Shown one piece after another: positions 28,772 through 40,792 of a stretch of DNA of 64,000 nucleotides. The DNA is from Antilocapra americana (taxonomy: Eukaryota > Chordata > Mammalia > Artiodactyla > Antilocapridae), in NCBI GenBank assembly GCA_007570785.1, contig ML664183.1, forward strand, positions 16,189,412 to 16,253,411. Direction: 5' to 3'. Made by a program: the position numbers and the translations under genes. Position 1 is the stretch's first letter; every line of letters starts with the position of its first letter. A model generated the notes under the pieces. It saw only the letters and a list, made by a program, of their open reading frames with translations, had not been told where the DNA came from and made no database searches.

Positions 28772-29240
28772 CAAAGGTCTGTATAATCAAAGTATGGTTT
28801 TTCCAGTAGTTGTTTACAGCTGCGAGAGTTGGACCATAAAGAAGGCTGAGTGCCAAAGAATTGATGCTTTTGAACTGTGGTGCTGGAGAAAGCTCTTGAG
28901 AGTCCCTTAGACAGCATGGAGATCAAAGCAGTTAATCCTTAATGAAATCAACCCTGACTATTCATTAGAAGGAATGATGCCGAAGCCAAAGGCCCAGTAC
29001 TTTGGTCACCTAATGCAAAGAGCCAACTCACTGGAAAAAGATCCTGATGCTGGGAGAGATTGAAGGCAAAAAGAGAATGGGGTGGCAGAAAATGAGATGA
29101 TTAGATAGCATCATTGACCCAATGGACATGAGTGTGAGCAAATTCCAGGAGCTAGTGAAGGACAGAGGAGCCTGGCATGCTGCAGTCCATGGGGTCCATA
29201 GAGTTGGACACGACTTGGCAACTGAACAAAAACAACAACA
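28772..29240 (+). mobile_element. BovB LINE 3' end, sense
   Basis: C-terminal ORF2 pieces (A-F-E-L-W-C-W-R type near 28865, 'gatgctgggagagattgaag') ending in 'caactgaacaaaaacaaca'. No coding capacity. Confidence 0.85.
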
Positions 29241-29513
29241 AGGGCACCTTTGAGAAGATTTTGGTTCTTACTCTTTGAATCGAGCCCAGGAATCTGTATC
29301 TGTAACAGGTACTCTTATAGGAGTTTTTTCCTCCCAGTTAGGCCTGTTTGGCACAGTCTGCCTTATCATAGTACTCATCAGATTTTATTGTGATCCTTGT
29401 TGTTTCAGTAAGTGTCTTCCCCACTAAGCCCTAAAATTCAGGAGAAAACGGCTCCTATCGGCCACTCCATCCCCACCCAGCATCAAATACCGTTTGGCAT
29501 ATAGACCCACCAT
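29241..29513. other. Unassigned intron sequence
   Basis: No gene or named repeat. Confidence 0.4.
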
Positions 29514-29690
29514 GTGTTGTGCTCAGTCACGTTTGACTCTTTGAGACCCCACGGACTTTAGCCTGCCAGGCTCCTCTGTCCATGGGATTTTCCAGGTAAG
29601 AATACTGGAGTGGGTTGCCTTTTTCTTCTCCAGGGGATCTTCCTGACCCAGGGATCAAACCCGTGTCTCCTGCGTCTCCATGTAGCCCCA
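29514..29690 (-). mobile_element. Bov-tA SINE
   Basis: Antisense copy: 'gtttgactctttgagacccc', 'gatcttcctgacccaggga'; the inverted head is degraded. Confidence 0.85.
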
Positions 29691-30029
29691 CACATCATAG
29701 TTATTGTTCAGTCAGTATCTGCCAAATGAATGTCTCCTTTATTTATGAACTTGGTTATAAGCTCCTAGCAGTCAGTGAATCTTAGAGTCTACCAGTCCTG
29801 GCTTGGGCCCTGGTTAATGATACTAGGATAAAAGCGTGAATGTTGATAGATCATGGAATTTTAGGATTAGGAGGAACTTTGAGGCTAATTGCTTCTTTCA
29901 CCCTCATGAACAACTTAAGACATCATCAGCCCTATATAAGTTCATATAATTTATTAGAGGCTGGACAGGAGAAAGTATGGTCAAGAAAAAAGGAGACACC
30001 TTTCAAATACCATTATCTTAACTTCATGT
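29691..30029. other. Unassigned intron sequence
   Basis: No gene or named repeat recognised. Confidence 0.4.
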
Positions 30030-30042
30030 TTCCTACACATTT

Positions 30043-31739
30043 TTTAAAAAATTTTTTTTACTTTATTGTGTTGGTTTTGCCATACATTGACATGAAACCA
30101 CCATGGGTTTACATATGCTCTCCCTCCAGAACCCCTCTCCCTCCTCCCTCCCGATTTACCTCTCTCTGGGTCATCTCAGTGCACCAGCCCCGAGCACCAA
30201 CCCTGGGCTGGCGATTGATTTCATATATGATAATTAACATGTTTCAATGCCATTCTCCCATATCATCCCACCCTTGCCCTCTTCCACAGAGTCCACGAGT
30301 CTGTTCTATACATCTGCGTTTCTTTTGCTGTCTTACATGCAGGGTTCTCGTTACCATCTTTCTAAATTCCACATATATGCGTTAGTATACTGTATTGTTG
30401 TTTTTCCTTCTGGCTTACTTCACTCTGGATAATAGGCTCCAGTTTCGTCCACCTTAGTAGAACTGATTCAAATGAATTTTTTTTTAATGCTGAGTAATAT
30501 TCCATTGTGTATATGTACCACAGCTTTCTTATCCATTCATCAGTTGATGGGCATCTAGGTTGCTTCCATGTCCTGGCTATTGTAAACAATGTGGCGATGA
30601 ACATTGGGGTACACATGTCTCTTTCAATTCTGGTTTCCTTGGTGTGTATGCCCAGCAGTGGGATTGCTGGGGTATATGGCAGTTCTATTTTCAGTTTTTT
30701 AAGGAATCTCCACAGTTTTCCATAGTGGCTGTACTAGTTTGCATTCCCATCAACATTGTAAGAGAGTTCCCTTTTCTCCACATCCTCTCCAGCATTTATT
30801 GCTTGTAGACTTTTGGATGGCAGCCATTCTGACTGGTGTAAAGTGGTACCTCATTGTGGTTTTGATTTGCATTTCTCTGATAATGAGTGATGTTGAGCAT
30901 CTTTTCATGTGTTTGTTAGCCATTTTTATGTCTTCTTTGGAGAAATGTCTGTTTAGTTCTTTGGCCCACTTTTTGATTGGGTCGTTTATTTTTCTGGAAT
31001 GGAGCTGCAGGAGTTGCTTGTATATTTTTGAGATTAATTGTTTGTCCGTTGCTTCATTGGCTATTATTTTCTCCCATTCTGAAGGCTGTCTTTTCACCTT
31101 GCTTATATTTTCCTTTGTTGTGCAGAAGCTTTTAATTTTAATTAGGTCCCATTTGTTTATTCGTGCTTTTATTTCCAATATTCTGGGATGTGGGTCATAA
31201 AGGATCCTGCTTTGGTTTATGTCAGAGAGTGTTTTGCCTATGTTTTCCTCTAGGAGTTTTATAGTTTCTGATCTTATGATTAGATCTTTGATCCATTTTG
31301 AGTTTATCTTTGTGTATGGTGTTAGAAAGTGTTCTAATTTCATTCTTTTACAAGTGGCTGTCCAGTTTTCCCAGCAGCACTTGTTAAAGAGATTGTCTTT
31401 TCTCCATTGTATATTTTTGCCTCCTTTGTCAAAGATGCTTGGATTTATCTCTGGGCTTTCTATTTTGTTCCATTGATCTATATTGTCTTTGTGCCAGTAC
31501 CATACTGTCTTAATGACTGTGGATTTGTAGTATAGCCCTGGAGTCAGGTAGGTTGATTCCTCCAGTTCCATTCTTCTTTCTCAAGATTGCTTTGGCTATA
31601 TGAGGTTTTTTGTATTTCCATACAAATTGTGAAATTATTTGTTCTAATTCTCTGCAAAAGACCTCGGGTAGCTTGATAGGAATTGCATTGAATCTATAGA
31701 TTGCTTTGGGTAGTATACTCATTTTCACTATATTGATTC
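30043..31739 (-). mobile_element. L1 (bovine type), 5'-truncated, antisense
   Basis: 1.7 kb 3' part of L1, 3'UTR at left ('ttggttttgccatacattga'). Exact 13-bp TSD TTCCTACACATTT at 30030-30042 and 31740-31752. The inverted A-tail is the TTTTTT/AAAA-mixed run near 30041-30060. Confidence 0.95.
30362..31739 (-). pseudogene. L1 ORF2 C-terminal relic
   Basis: Minus-strand frames 31728-31510 ([13 protein letters not shown]), 31571-30750 (273 codons, the longest open stretch in the window) and 30616-30362 (W-Y-I-Y-T-M-E-Y-Y-S-A-L-K). Frameshifts at about 31560 and 30740 break the frame, and the RT catalytic region is missing because of truncation. Confidence 0.9.
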
Positions 31740-31752
31740 TTCCTACACATTT

Positions 31753-31963
31753 AAAGGAGGCTTCCCTAGTGGCTCAGCCATAAAGAATCTGCCTGCAGTG
31801 CGGGAGATGCAAGTTCAGTCCCTGGGTCAGGAAGATCCCCTACAGGAAGGTACAGTAATCCACCCCAATATTCTTACCTAGAGAATCTCATGGACGGAGA
31901 AGCCTGGAGGGCTGCAGTCCCTGGGCTTGCAGAAAGTCAGACACCACTGAAGTGACTGAGCAC
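31753..31963 (+). mobile_element. Bov-tA SINE inserted in the L1 TSD
   Basis: TSD ACACATTT at 31745-31752 and 31964-31971; the left copy is the end of the L1's own right-hand TSD, so the SINE landed later at the L1 edge. Confidence 0.9.
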
Positions 31964-31971
31964 ACACATTT

Positions 31972-32794
31972 CAATAGAGTTCTTCATCAGTTGTAATGGA
32001 ACATCTGAAACACACATCCTGATTTTCCTGCCATAGTTGTTTCATTCTCTTGCTAGAAAAGTGGCAGAGGCAGTGGAAAAGAGTGGGATAAACCTTGTAA
32101 AAATAAAACAGATGGGATGTGCTAAGTGATTTTGAGGAATGAGGAACATGAAAAGTTTCTTTTCTCTGCACCAGACCTCCCCCTCTATGGGCTCCTTAGG
32201 TTTTCTCCCACATGCTTAGATGAGAGGAATGAGTATTTTTAAGGGTCTCAATGAATATGCATCCTTTATAGTTTGGTCCTTAAAACAGAGTGATAAATTT
32301 TTCTTATGAAAAGAAAGGAAAGAAGGAAGGAAGGAAAAGAGAATGGAAGGATGGGAAAAAGAAAGAGAGATAGAGACACAGAGAGACCCAGAAAGAGAGG
32401 AGACAGACTGGGTGAGAGCAGAAGTGAGGGTCTGTGTTGAGTTGAGCATGCAGCCACAGATCAGAAGAGTCCAGGAGGAGAGAGGAGAGAGGCAAGGGGG
32501 GTCATCAAGCTAGCCTCCTTCGGGGATCCTGGTCTCCTCTGGGGTCTTGGAATGAACCACACATTCTTCACCTGTGCTTTGTTCACAGAGCTCCTGTTGC
32601 CCAGCACAATTCGACACATCGTCTGTGTTCTTTGTCCTTCAGAATCCAGCTCACCCTCTGTCCTTCAGAGCTTCCAGGGGGAAGCTGGAATGAAATGAAA
32701 TCTGCTTCACAGAAAGTGTTCTGTGCTTCAGAGAAAGTGTTACAATCACTTGGTGTTATACTACTTATTTAGCATTGGCTACTCTGTGGAGGGA
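31972..32794. other. Unique intron sequence with a purine-rich tract
   Basis: No gene. It contains the purine tract listed separately and a GC-richer stretch (32500-32700). Confidence 0.45.
32308..32405 (+). repeat. Polypurine (GGAA/GAGA)n tract
   Basis: 36 uninterrupted purines at 32308-32343 with GGAA units, then a nearly pure purine continuation to about 32405. Confidence 0.9.
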
Positions 32795-33035
32795 GTTAAG
32801 AGACAGAGCCAGAATTTGTAACCCAGCACAGCCTCTTAATGTCTGGGTGATCTGGGGCAAGTTGCTTAACTTCTCTGAGCTTTGATTTCCATCTTTATAA
32901 AATGAGGATAAGTAACATTATCTAACCACATAGGATTTAGTGAAGATTACATGAGATAGCCTGAGTAGAGGACTTAGAAGCATGCAGAGCACACAGTAAG
33001 AACTTGTTAGTATTGCTATTAATACTGCCAGTAAC
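32795..33035 (+). mobile_element. MIR SINE
   Basis: Well-preserved ancient SINE core: 'gggcaagttgcttaacttct', 'tataaaatgaggataa', and 'agtagaggacttagaagcat'. Confidence 0.85.
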
Positions 33036-34935
33036 TTTGTAGATTTATGACTTCTTTATCCTTAATGAAAAGTTCTGAGATGTCTCTTTAAAGGGTTGTA
33101 TGCTTAGTGTTGGGGATTAAGCAATGGTGACTATTTTACTTTCAGGGTTTTACAAATAGAACACATCACTGACCTATTCACTGTTGTGAAAGAACATGAC
33201 AATTGCCTTGAAAACTCTACATTAATTAACTTTTGATTAGTGAGTTGATCACTTTTCTGAGAGAAATAAGTCATTATCAGAGCTTTTTCACAAGTCAGCA
33301 GCAATATTTTTATGAAAGCCACTTCTTTCAGAGGGAGGTACAGTCTCACTCCTCTGCTGCATCTCTTCACCCCACATCTCAAACCTGTACCACAGTCAAT
33401 AAATAAACACCTGTCATAACATCTGCACGCCCCACGTGACTTCCATGTACACTGTTCATAGGATCACCCCTACCTCCTAGGAAGCACCATGATGGGAACA
33501 TTCCTTAAGTGTCCGCATGTTCCTGCCATTTTTTCTAAATGCTAACCCATGTAAATTTAGAAGACGCAAAGCCCACTGGCAAGGTGTTCTCATTAGGCTG
33601 TGTGTGAGCACAAAAATAACAGATGAGCTTTACATCTGACAAGTGTCAAGTTCTGTTTTAAGGGAAACCAACAGGAGAGCATTTTTATAAGGTGGTGTGG
33701 CCTGAGCTCTGGGTTATGAATAAGCCAATGATGGTGGTACAAATCATCTCTGTAGACAAGTCAGATTCATTATTATCACTCAAATGTGCACCTACAAAAA
33801 GGCAGCCAGAAATCTCCTAGTAAGGATTCTGGGATATCAATGAAAAGCATATTGGAAACACAATGAGAAACATTAATTTGCCCTTCTACAAAACAATGGT
33901 GTATTTGTATCCAGAATATCCTGTGATCATCTTGAGTTAGAATTTGCAACACTAGGGAGCAAAGGATCATTCGTTCCTTCATTTCTTTAAATATACAAAT
34001 TATCTGTGTAGGCTATCTTTCTATCCACCTGATAGCAAACCCAACCTCAATCATCATTAGAGCTGCTTCCTTTCCCTTTGGGATCCCACAGGAATCCCAG
34101 GCTTCTATAATGCCAGAAAACAGAGGGGGCATGGGACCTAAGTCTATAAGGTTGTTATTGTTGGTGCCCCATCATCTCTGCTGTGTGGGACGGGGCCAAA
34201 TCTGGTCCTCTGACATGGGTTAGATGTGATGCCTTGTGTGAACTCAAGGATGCCTTTCAAGGGATAACACTGCAATGACACTGAGAGCTTTCTGCTTTTC
34301 TACATGCTGAGAGACATACTTCATAGGTCTTGTGCAGTAAGATCCCAGCTGGGCTGGGCACACAAGGGAGAGCTAGGTCTCAACCTGGATAGAAGTCCCC
34401 CCAAACCCCTGTCCCTTAGGCATTTCATCTCCATCCCCTCCCCCTCTCATTTTCAGGAATCTGCCAACTTAAGACTCTGCAAAAGAAAGACACTTTGCTT
34501 TTGGCTGTGTGTGTGGCCATCCCAACCTTTAGAAACACAACACTGAGCGTCTCTTTCCTAGAATGGAAGGTGGATAAAAGGGAGTTTATTTTTCCTAAAT
34601 AATATATTTTGGTGAGTTCTTTTAATTTCTAGTTGCTATATTATAGCAAAAATGTGGTAAAGCTATAGGTCTCAAGAAGGCAAACTGTAATAACCAAAGG
34701 GTCACATACATATATGAATATAATCCAAAAGAAATGAAAAATTCTTTATCTAGAAATATAAGACTCCATACTTGTACAAGGGAGATTTACAATACTAATA
34801 GAGATACGTGTATACATGTACATATATATTCAATTATAAATTAGGAGAACCTGAAACTTACTAAAATTCTAGAATATAGCCACTAAAGGAAGAGCAGAAG
34901 CCTTTAAGCCTTAAGGTACATAGTTTTTTGTTTTT
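33036..34935. other. Unique-looking intron sequence
   Basis: 1.9 kb without a named repeat or coding signal. Open frames here (up to about 83 codons) lack any recognisable domain. Confidence 0.45.
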
Positions 34936-34939
34936 TTAA

Positions 34940-35322
34940 AATGTATTTCTTTGTTTATTTATTTTCTTTACATTATCGTGTTGGTTTTGCCATACATTGA
35001 CATGAATCCGCCATGGGTATACATGTGTTCCCCTTCCAGAACCCGCCTCCCACCTCCCTCCCGATTCCATCCCTCTGGGTCATCCCGATGCACCAGCCCT
35101 GAGCACCCTGTATCATGCATCAAGCCTGGGCTGGCAATTGATTTCACATATGATAATTTACATATTTCAATGCCGTTCTCCCATATCACCCCACCCTTGC
35201 CCTCTCCCATAGAGTCCAAAAGACTGTTCTATACATCTGTGTCTCTTTTTCTGTCTCGCATACAGGGTAATCGTTACTATCTTTCTAAATTCCATATATA
35301 TGTGTTAGTATACTGTATTGTG
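34940..35322 (-). mobile_element. L1 (bovine type) 3' end, antisense
   Basis: 'ttggttttgccatacattga' near 34980, then the same 3'UTR as the copy at 30043 and the first part of ORF2's end ('ctaaattccatatatatgtg'). Strongly 5'-truncated (about 380 bp). TSD not resolved. Confidence 0.9.
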
Positions 35323-35402
35323 GAGATGCCACTCTACTTCAATGTAAAGAAGCTTTCAATCCAATAAAATATTATTTATATGACTACATCTAAAAAATGC
35401 TT

Positions 35403-35628
35403 CCCAGGTGGCACTAGTGGTAAAGAACCCACCTGCCAATGCAGATGTAAGAGACTAGGGCTTGATCCTTGGGTTGGGAAGATCCCTTGGAGAAGGAAAT
35501 GGCAACCCACTCCAGTATTCTTGCTTGGAGAATCCCATGGACAGAGGAGCCTGGAAGGCTACAGTCCATGGGATCGCAAAGAGACACGATTGAAGTGGCT
35601 TAGCACAGATGCACGTGCCATACAATAC
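35403..35628 (+). mobile_element. Bov-tA SINE
   Basis: 'ggtggcactagtggtaaaga' variant. Exact 11-bp TSD AAAAAATGCTT at 35392-35402 and 35629-35639. Confidence 0.94.
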
Positions 35629-35639
35629 AAAAAATGCTT

Positions 35640-36150
35640 ACTTGGCTTTCATTTTAAACGTCAAAACACTTGGTCATTTGAAGTGTAATCATTTAAAAGT
35701 TTCAGTAAATACACAGATGGTAGGTTTTTAATGAACTATTAAAAATCCTGGGGTTACATTTTTTACTTTCTAAAGATATGCTAGTAAATAACCACCTTCT
35801 CAGTAGTTACCTACATACCATCTCTCCTCTTTTCTCACACTGGTACTCTAGCAAGCAAAACAGAGCTCCTCAGGCTGTCTCCTCACTCTGTTTCTCTTTC
35901 CAATCTCTGATTTCAGGTATTCTGCCACCAATTTGCAGCTTAGTGCTTATATTTAAGGTACATAAAATTATTCAGAATCTTTCTTTTTTTAGTATTATGT
36001 ACTTTTTAAATTTGAATTTTATTTTATAATTGATATACTTTTTTGATGAAAATTTTGAAAGTAAAAAGAAAATAAAACCAGTCATAATTCCAGCCACATA
36101 GATATTAACCCATGTAGCTGAGAGTTTCTAAATCTAGCATGAAAAGTCTA
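35640..36150. other. Unassigned intron sequence
   Basis: No gene or named repeat. Confidence 0.4.
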
Positions 36151-37780
36151 TTTCTTTTGATAAGAGAATTCAACCCTTTTACATTTAATGAAATAACAGT
36201 TATATTATATTTATCCTTAAATTGATGTCTATTTTTTTATTTTACTTTTTTTCCCCCACTTTTTCCCATTTTCTTATTTGCCAACTCTATCAAGCATTTT
36301 TATTCCTTTCCTCACATTGTTCATTTATATGATCTACAGTGCTTTGTCATTCTGTTATTGGTTATCTTCTTACTTCTTGCAAACACACTTAAATTTAAAC
36401 AGATTTCATCTCCCTCCTATTCCCCTCTACTTCATTCCACAAACATTTTTTGAATGTTTACTATATTACATTTTGTTGGGTAAGTTAAAAAAATTAAGTA
36501 GTCCTGCTTCTCCTCTCCCCCAAATATTTTTTCATTACTTTAAATGACAAAGCTGATTAATAATCTTATAAAAATGAAACAATCCAAAGTTGAACTAATA
36601 ATTCATTTCCTGTGCTGTTTTCCTTTTCTACTCCCTGGAGGTATAATAATTAACATTAACAGTTTAGTGAGTGCCCTTCTACACCTTGCTCCAGGCATAT
36701 GGGTACCTTCTAAATGTATTGTCTTGAAATTTGCATTTTAAATTAACATTCCTTTTAGGTAAATACATCTCATTTATTTCTGTTTAACAGTTGCATGATT
36801 TTCTGTAGTTTGGGAGTACTAGAATTTCGATTGTCACCTCTTATTGTTTATTGATAGCATTCACCTGGTTTCTAGTTTTTTCCTTTTTATTCCTGTTTAT
36901 TGCTAAACTGGGTGATAAAGTATCAACATTGGAATTTTGACATCTGTATGTTTTAATACATATTGCTATATTACTTTCCCAAAATTTTGTAATGGTTCTC
37001 ATTCTCAGTGTTTGAGAATGCCTATACACTCATTAGCATTGAATATTTTAAATTTTGTTTTAATCTTTTAAGATTTCTGCTAAAGTGATAAATTAAAACA
37101 GGAACTTTATTCTTGCCTTAATTTGTATTTCCCTCGACTTAAAGTAAGATTGAGCCTCAACATCATAAGTTTATTGGTCACTTAGATTTCCTCTTTTGTA
37201 AATGTCCTGGTCATCTAATACGCTTTCTTTTCTGGTGGGCTATTTGTCTTTTAGGGGCATTTCATATATAAGAGACATTAAAGTATTTCATAAGTAAGAC
37301 ATATTGCAAATATTTTCTATATTATTATTTATTTACATTTTGCTTTTGTGATTTTTCTTAATTTATTAAGATTTTTATTTAGTTAAGTATGTCTGTCTTT
37401 TCTTTCATAGATGTTCCATTTTCTGACTTGCTAAGGACTATTTTTCTCACTCTAAAGTCATGAAAATGTTATAAGTTATATTTTAATAATTTTAATTCTT
37501 ATGCTTTACATTTTAATCTTTATCTGTAACATGTGTTTTATAAGATATGAGAAACAAATCTAGCTTTATGGGCATTTCCCCCCGCCCTGGTGGTACCACT
37601 TTTATCAGCACCATTTATTTAGTATGGGTTTTTTACTCTCACTAAATCTAAATTCCACATTTATTATGTTCAGTTCCATACATGCTTGCATCTGCTTCTG
37701 GATACCTATTCTGTTCCATTTATTTATTTCTTTGCCACTATTTTCTTTATAGTCACTTTGTGGTTGTAACTCATGTTTAA
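36151..37780 (-). mobile_element. Old L1 (L1M-like), antisense, fragmentary
   Basis: Antisense L1 words: 'cagcaccatttatttagtat', 'gatacctattctgttccatt', 'ttgtatttccctcgacttaa', 'gtcttttaggggcatttc'. Highly diverged; likely several pieces of one element. Confidence 0.6.
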
Positions 37781-38837
37781 GGAGTCTGAACTACATGGGT
37801 GCAAAAATGGGGAAGTTTTATTTTTCCCTGGAACTGCCCTCACATTTTCCTACTTGAACTCCACGTCTTTCTAGAGGTTGAGTGCCTTAATGACATCTTG
37901 GTCATATGTTCCAACTTTCTAGTCACTTTTGTCTGTTAAATATTTGGTTTTCAAGACTCAGCTTATTTTTGAACTTCAGTCTCGATTCAGAATCATTCTC
38001 TCCATCCCTAGTGCCAAGTAGGCCTTTCTGTGGTACCAGGGGCTTGTGGCAGGGTGAACTGTGGGGTCTGTTTTATATCAATGCACATACCCTCTCAGTT
38101 TCTCTTTGAATATCTATGCCTTCCTCCCTTCAGACTCTATTCTCCAGGAGACATTGATTGCTCCTATGACTGACTGGCCGCTTGGTAGTGGTAAGATGAT
38201 GGTCTAGGTTTCCCTGCACTTCATTCCTGTTGCCTGATGGCTGGTGATGGGTCCATCTAGACAGTGTGTGATGTGTTTTCTTGGTCCAGTGGGCAGATTT
38301 CAACCTCACACTGAACCTTTCTGGGGCTGTTAACTACCCCCTTCCCTAACCCAGAAGCATCAATGTCTCTCCCCGGCAGTCACATCAGCCAAGTTTTGCC
38401 CTAGTCCCTGCAAGTTCTTCAGTTCAGGAAGTACCTAGTTAGAAAACAAGGTCCTGGCTACCCCTCTGGGGAGTTCCCTAACCAGAGTTTATTTCTGAAT
38501 TATTCTCTTGGGGCCTCTTGGGAGGGGAATTACCCCTTCCCTGCAGGATCTGGGGAAAAAGCTTCTCTCCAGGAATGTGGAACTTCATAAAGATGATCTT
38601 ACATATCCCCTTGAGTCTTCTTCCTGTACTGACTGGGCAGTGGGGCTCAGAGCAGTAAGGCTTGTTCTTACTGATAATTTCTCAGAACCCTCTGAGAGCA
38701 GTTGGCCAGGTCCTTCTCCAGTGGCTTTTTTATTGCTTTTTAGCCCCAATATTATAGAGAGCTAGGGTAAAGGGGCAAAAATACTATTGCAGTTTTAATA
38801 TCTGAAAGGCAAGAAATTCATTACTGTGTTTTTATTG
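37781..38837. other. Unique, slightly GC-richer intron sequence
   Basis: No gene. An 85-codon frame at 38508-38765 has no recognisable domain and is not called. Confidence 0.45.
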
Positions 38838-39046
38838 TTGTTGTTTAGTCACTAAATTGTATCTGACTCTTTGTGACCCCGTGGGCTGTAGCCTGCTAGG
38901 CTTTTCTGTCCATGGGATTTTTCAGGCAAGAATACTAGAGTGGGTAGCTATTTTCTTCTCCAAGGGATGTTCTCGACCCAAGGATTGAACCCATGTCTCC
39001 TGCATTGGCAGGCGGATTCTTTACCACTGAGCCACCTGGGAAGCCC
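38838..39046 (-). mobile_element. Bov-tA SINE
   Basis: Antisense copy starting with a (TTG)n-type tail and ending 'ccacctgggaagccc'. Confidence 0.88.
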
Positions 39047-39096
39047 TAATTTTTTTTTTAAATACACCCCAATTTAATGATAACTATGCATATAAG

Positions 39097-39309
39097 TTTC
39101 CCCACTGGCTCAGATGGTAAAGATTCTACCTGCTATGTGAGAAACCTGGGTTTGATCCCTGGGTCAGGAAGATCCCCTGGAGAAGGGAATGGCAACCCAT
39201 TCCAGCATTCTTGACTAGAGAATTCTGTGGACAGAGGAGGCTGGCAGGCTACTGTCTGTGGGATCGCAAAGAGTCCCAAATTACTGAGTGACTTAAGACT
39301 TTCACTTTC
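39097..39309 (+). mobile_element. Bov-tA SINE
   Basis: Sense copy: 'ggctcagatggtaaagattc' to 'gtgacttaagactttcactt'. Tail-to-tail with the next SINE. Confidence 0.88.
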
Positions 39310-39310
39310 A

Positions 39311-39532
39311 TGTGTATATGCATGCCAAGTCACCTTGGTCTTGTCTGACTCTGTGATCCCATTAACTGTAGCCCACCAGGCTCCTCTGTCCATGGGATTC
39401 TCCAGGCAAGAATACTGGAGTGGGTAACTGTGTCCTCCTGCAGGGGATCTTCCCAGCCTAGGGATCAAATCCACATCTGTGTCTCCTGCATTGGCAGGTG
39501 GGTTCTTTAACATAGAACCACCTGGGAAGCCC
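39311..39532 (-). mobile_element. Bov-tA SINE
   Basis: Antisense copy: 'gtcttgtctgactctgtgat' to 'aaccacctgggaagcccc'. With the preceding element it makes an inverted pair with only a few bases between. Confidence 0.88.
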
Positions 39533-39662
39533 CAGTAATAGCCATGAACCCATCAAAAAAGCTTACTTATTGACCTCCTTCTGTTGCACTTTACCCTCTC
39601 CTCATCCTTCAAATTCAATTAAAAATTGCTTCTGCAATAATGTCTTCCTAACCCTGAAGACC

Positions 39663-39940
39663 CGGAGAAGGCAATGGCAACCTACTCCAGTACTCTTGCC
39701 TGGAAAATCCCATGAACGGAGGAGCTTGGTAGGCTGCAGTCCATGGGGTTGCAAAGAGTCAGACACGACTGAGTGACTTCACTTTCACTTTTCACTTTCA
39801 TGCATTGGAGAAGGAAATGGCAACCCACTTCAGTGTTCTTGCCTGGAGAATCCTAGGGACGGGGGAGCCTGGTGGGCTGCCATCTATGGGGTCGCACAGA
39901 GTTGGATAGGACTGAAGCGACTTAGCAGCAGCAGCAGCAA
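39663..39940 (+). mobile_element. Bov-A2 SINE
   Basis: Dimeric Bov-A element with (AGC)n tail. TSD CCTGAAGACC at 39653-39662 and 39941-39950. Confidence 0.94.
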
Positions 39941-39950
39941 CCTGAAGACC

Positions 39951-40160
39951 AGGCTATTTCTCCCATTACATGTTATCCTCGTATGCCTCATATTTGAACA
40001 CTGTCACAATTTTAGTTAATTAATGGCTTGATCCATTGTGCAATGTGTGCCTTTCCTGGTAGATTGTGGGAATATAAAGTCATAAAGATGGGAACTGGCT
40101 CTGACTCACTTGCTTCCTATGAGTGCCTCACGCATGTAGGCCCTCAGTCTCTATTTACTG
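39951..40160 (+). mobile_element. L2-like fragment
   Basis: 'ctatttctcccattacatgt' and 'atgagtgcctcacgcatgta' resemble an L2 3' region. Diverged. Confidence 0.5.
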
Positions 40161-40430
40161 AGCAGGCAAATGACACAGTCTGAAGTGTATTGCAAAGGAC
40201 ATGCAGAAGGACAGGAGGAGAATGCTTTGAAGAGAAAACTGGTCTTAGCAAAAAATTGAAAGTATAAGCACTTGTTTTATATGTTTGGACCTGAAAAATA
40301 GATTGGCTTAGTGTGAGCAAAGGCTTTGCAGTGGGGAATTTTGGGGAGATAAAGCTGAAAATGTGGATTTGGGGTAGAATGCACTGAGCCTTGGATATGA
40401 ACATCTGTTGAACAAACAACAGAGGTCCTA
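40161..40430. other. Unassigned intron sequence
   Basis: No gene or named repeat. Confidence 0.4.
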
Positions 40431-40545
40431 GGAGGAGGCTGGGGGGTTCTGGAGGGGGAGCATATGTAAACCCATGGCGGTTTCATGTCATTGTATGGCA
40501 AAACCAACACAATAAAGTAAAGAAAATTAAAAAAAAAAATAAAAA
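40431..40545 (+). mobile_element. L1 (bovine type), very short 3' end, sense
   Basis: About 115 bp of 3'UTR ('tttcatgtcattgtatggca') plus A-rich tail. Extreme 5' truncation. Confidence 0.88.
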
Positions 40546-40568
40546 CACTATAGAATCTACCTTTTAAA

Positions 40569-40782
40569 GAGGCTTCCCAGGTGGCGCTAGTGGTAAAGAA
40601 TCTGCCTGCCAATGCAGGAGATGCAAGAGATGCGTACTTGGTCAGAATGATTCCATGGAGTAGGGAATGGCAACCCACTCCAGCCTTCTTGCCTGGAAAA
40701 TTCCATAGGCAGAGAAGCCTGGTGGACTACAGCCCATGGGGTGGCAAAGAGCCAGGCATGACTGAGCACACAGCACACACAC
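40569..40782 (+). mobile_element. Bov-tA SINE
   Basis: 'ggtggcgctagtggtaaaga' variant with (CA)n tail. TSD ACCTTTTAAA at 40559-40568 and 40783-40792. Confidence 0.95.
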
Positions 40783-40792
40783 ACCTTTTAAA

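Noticed and set aside
30750..31571. 273-codon minus-strand open frame
   Set aside because: L1 ORF2 C-terminal relic within a TSD-flanked, 5'-truncated L1; frameshifted at both ends.
39097..40782. Regularly repeated similar segments as a CRISPR-like array
   Set aside because: These are dispersed Bov-tA/Bov-A2 SINEs in both orientations with irregular spacing in a mammalian genome.
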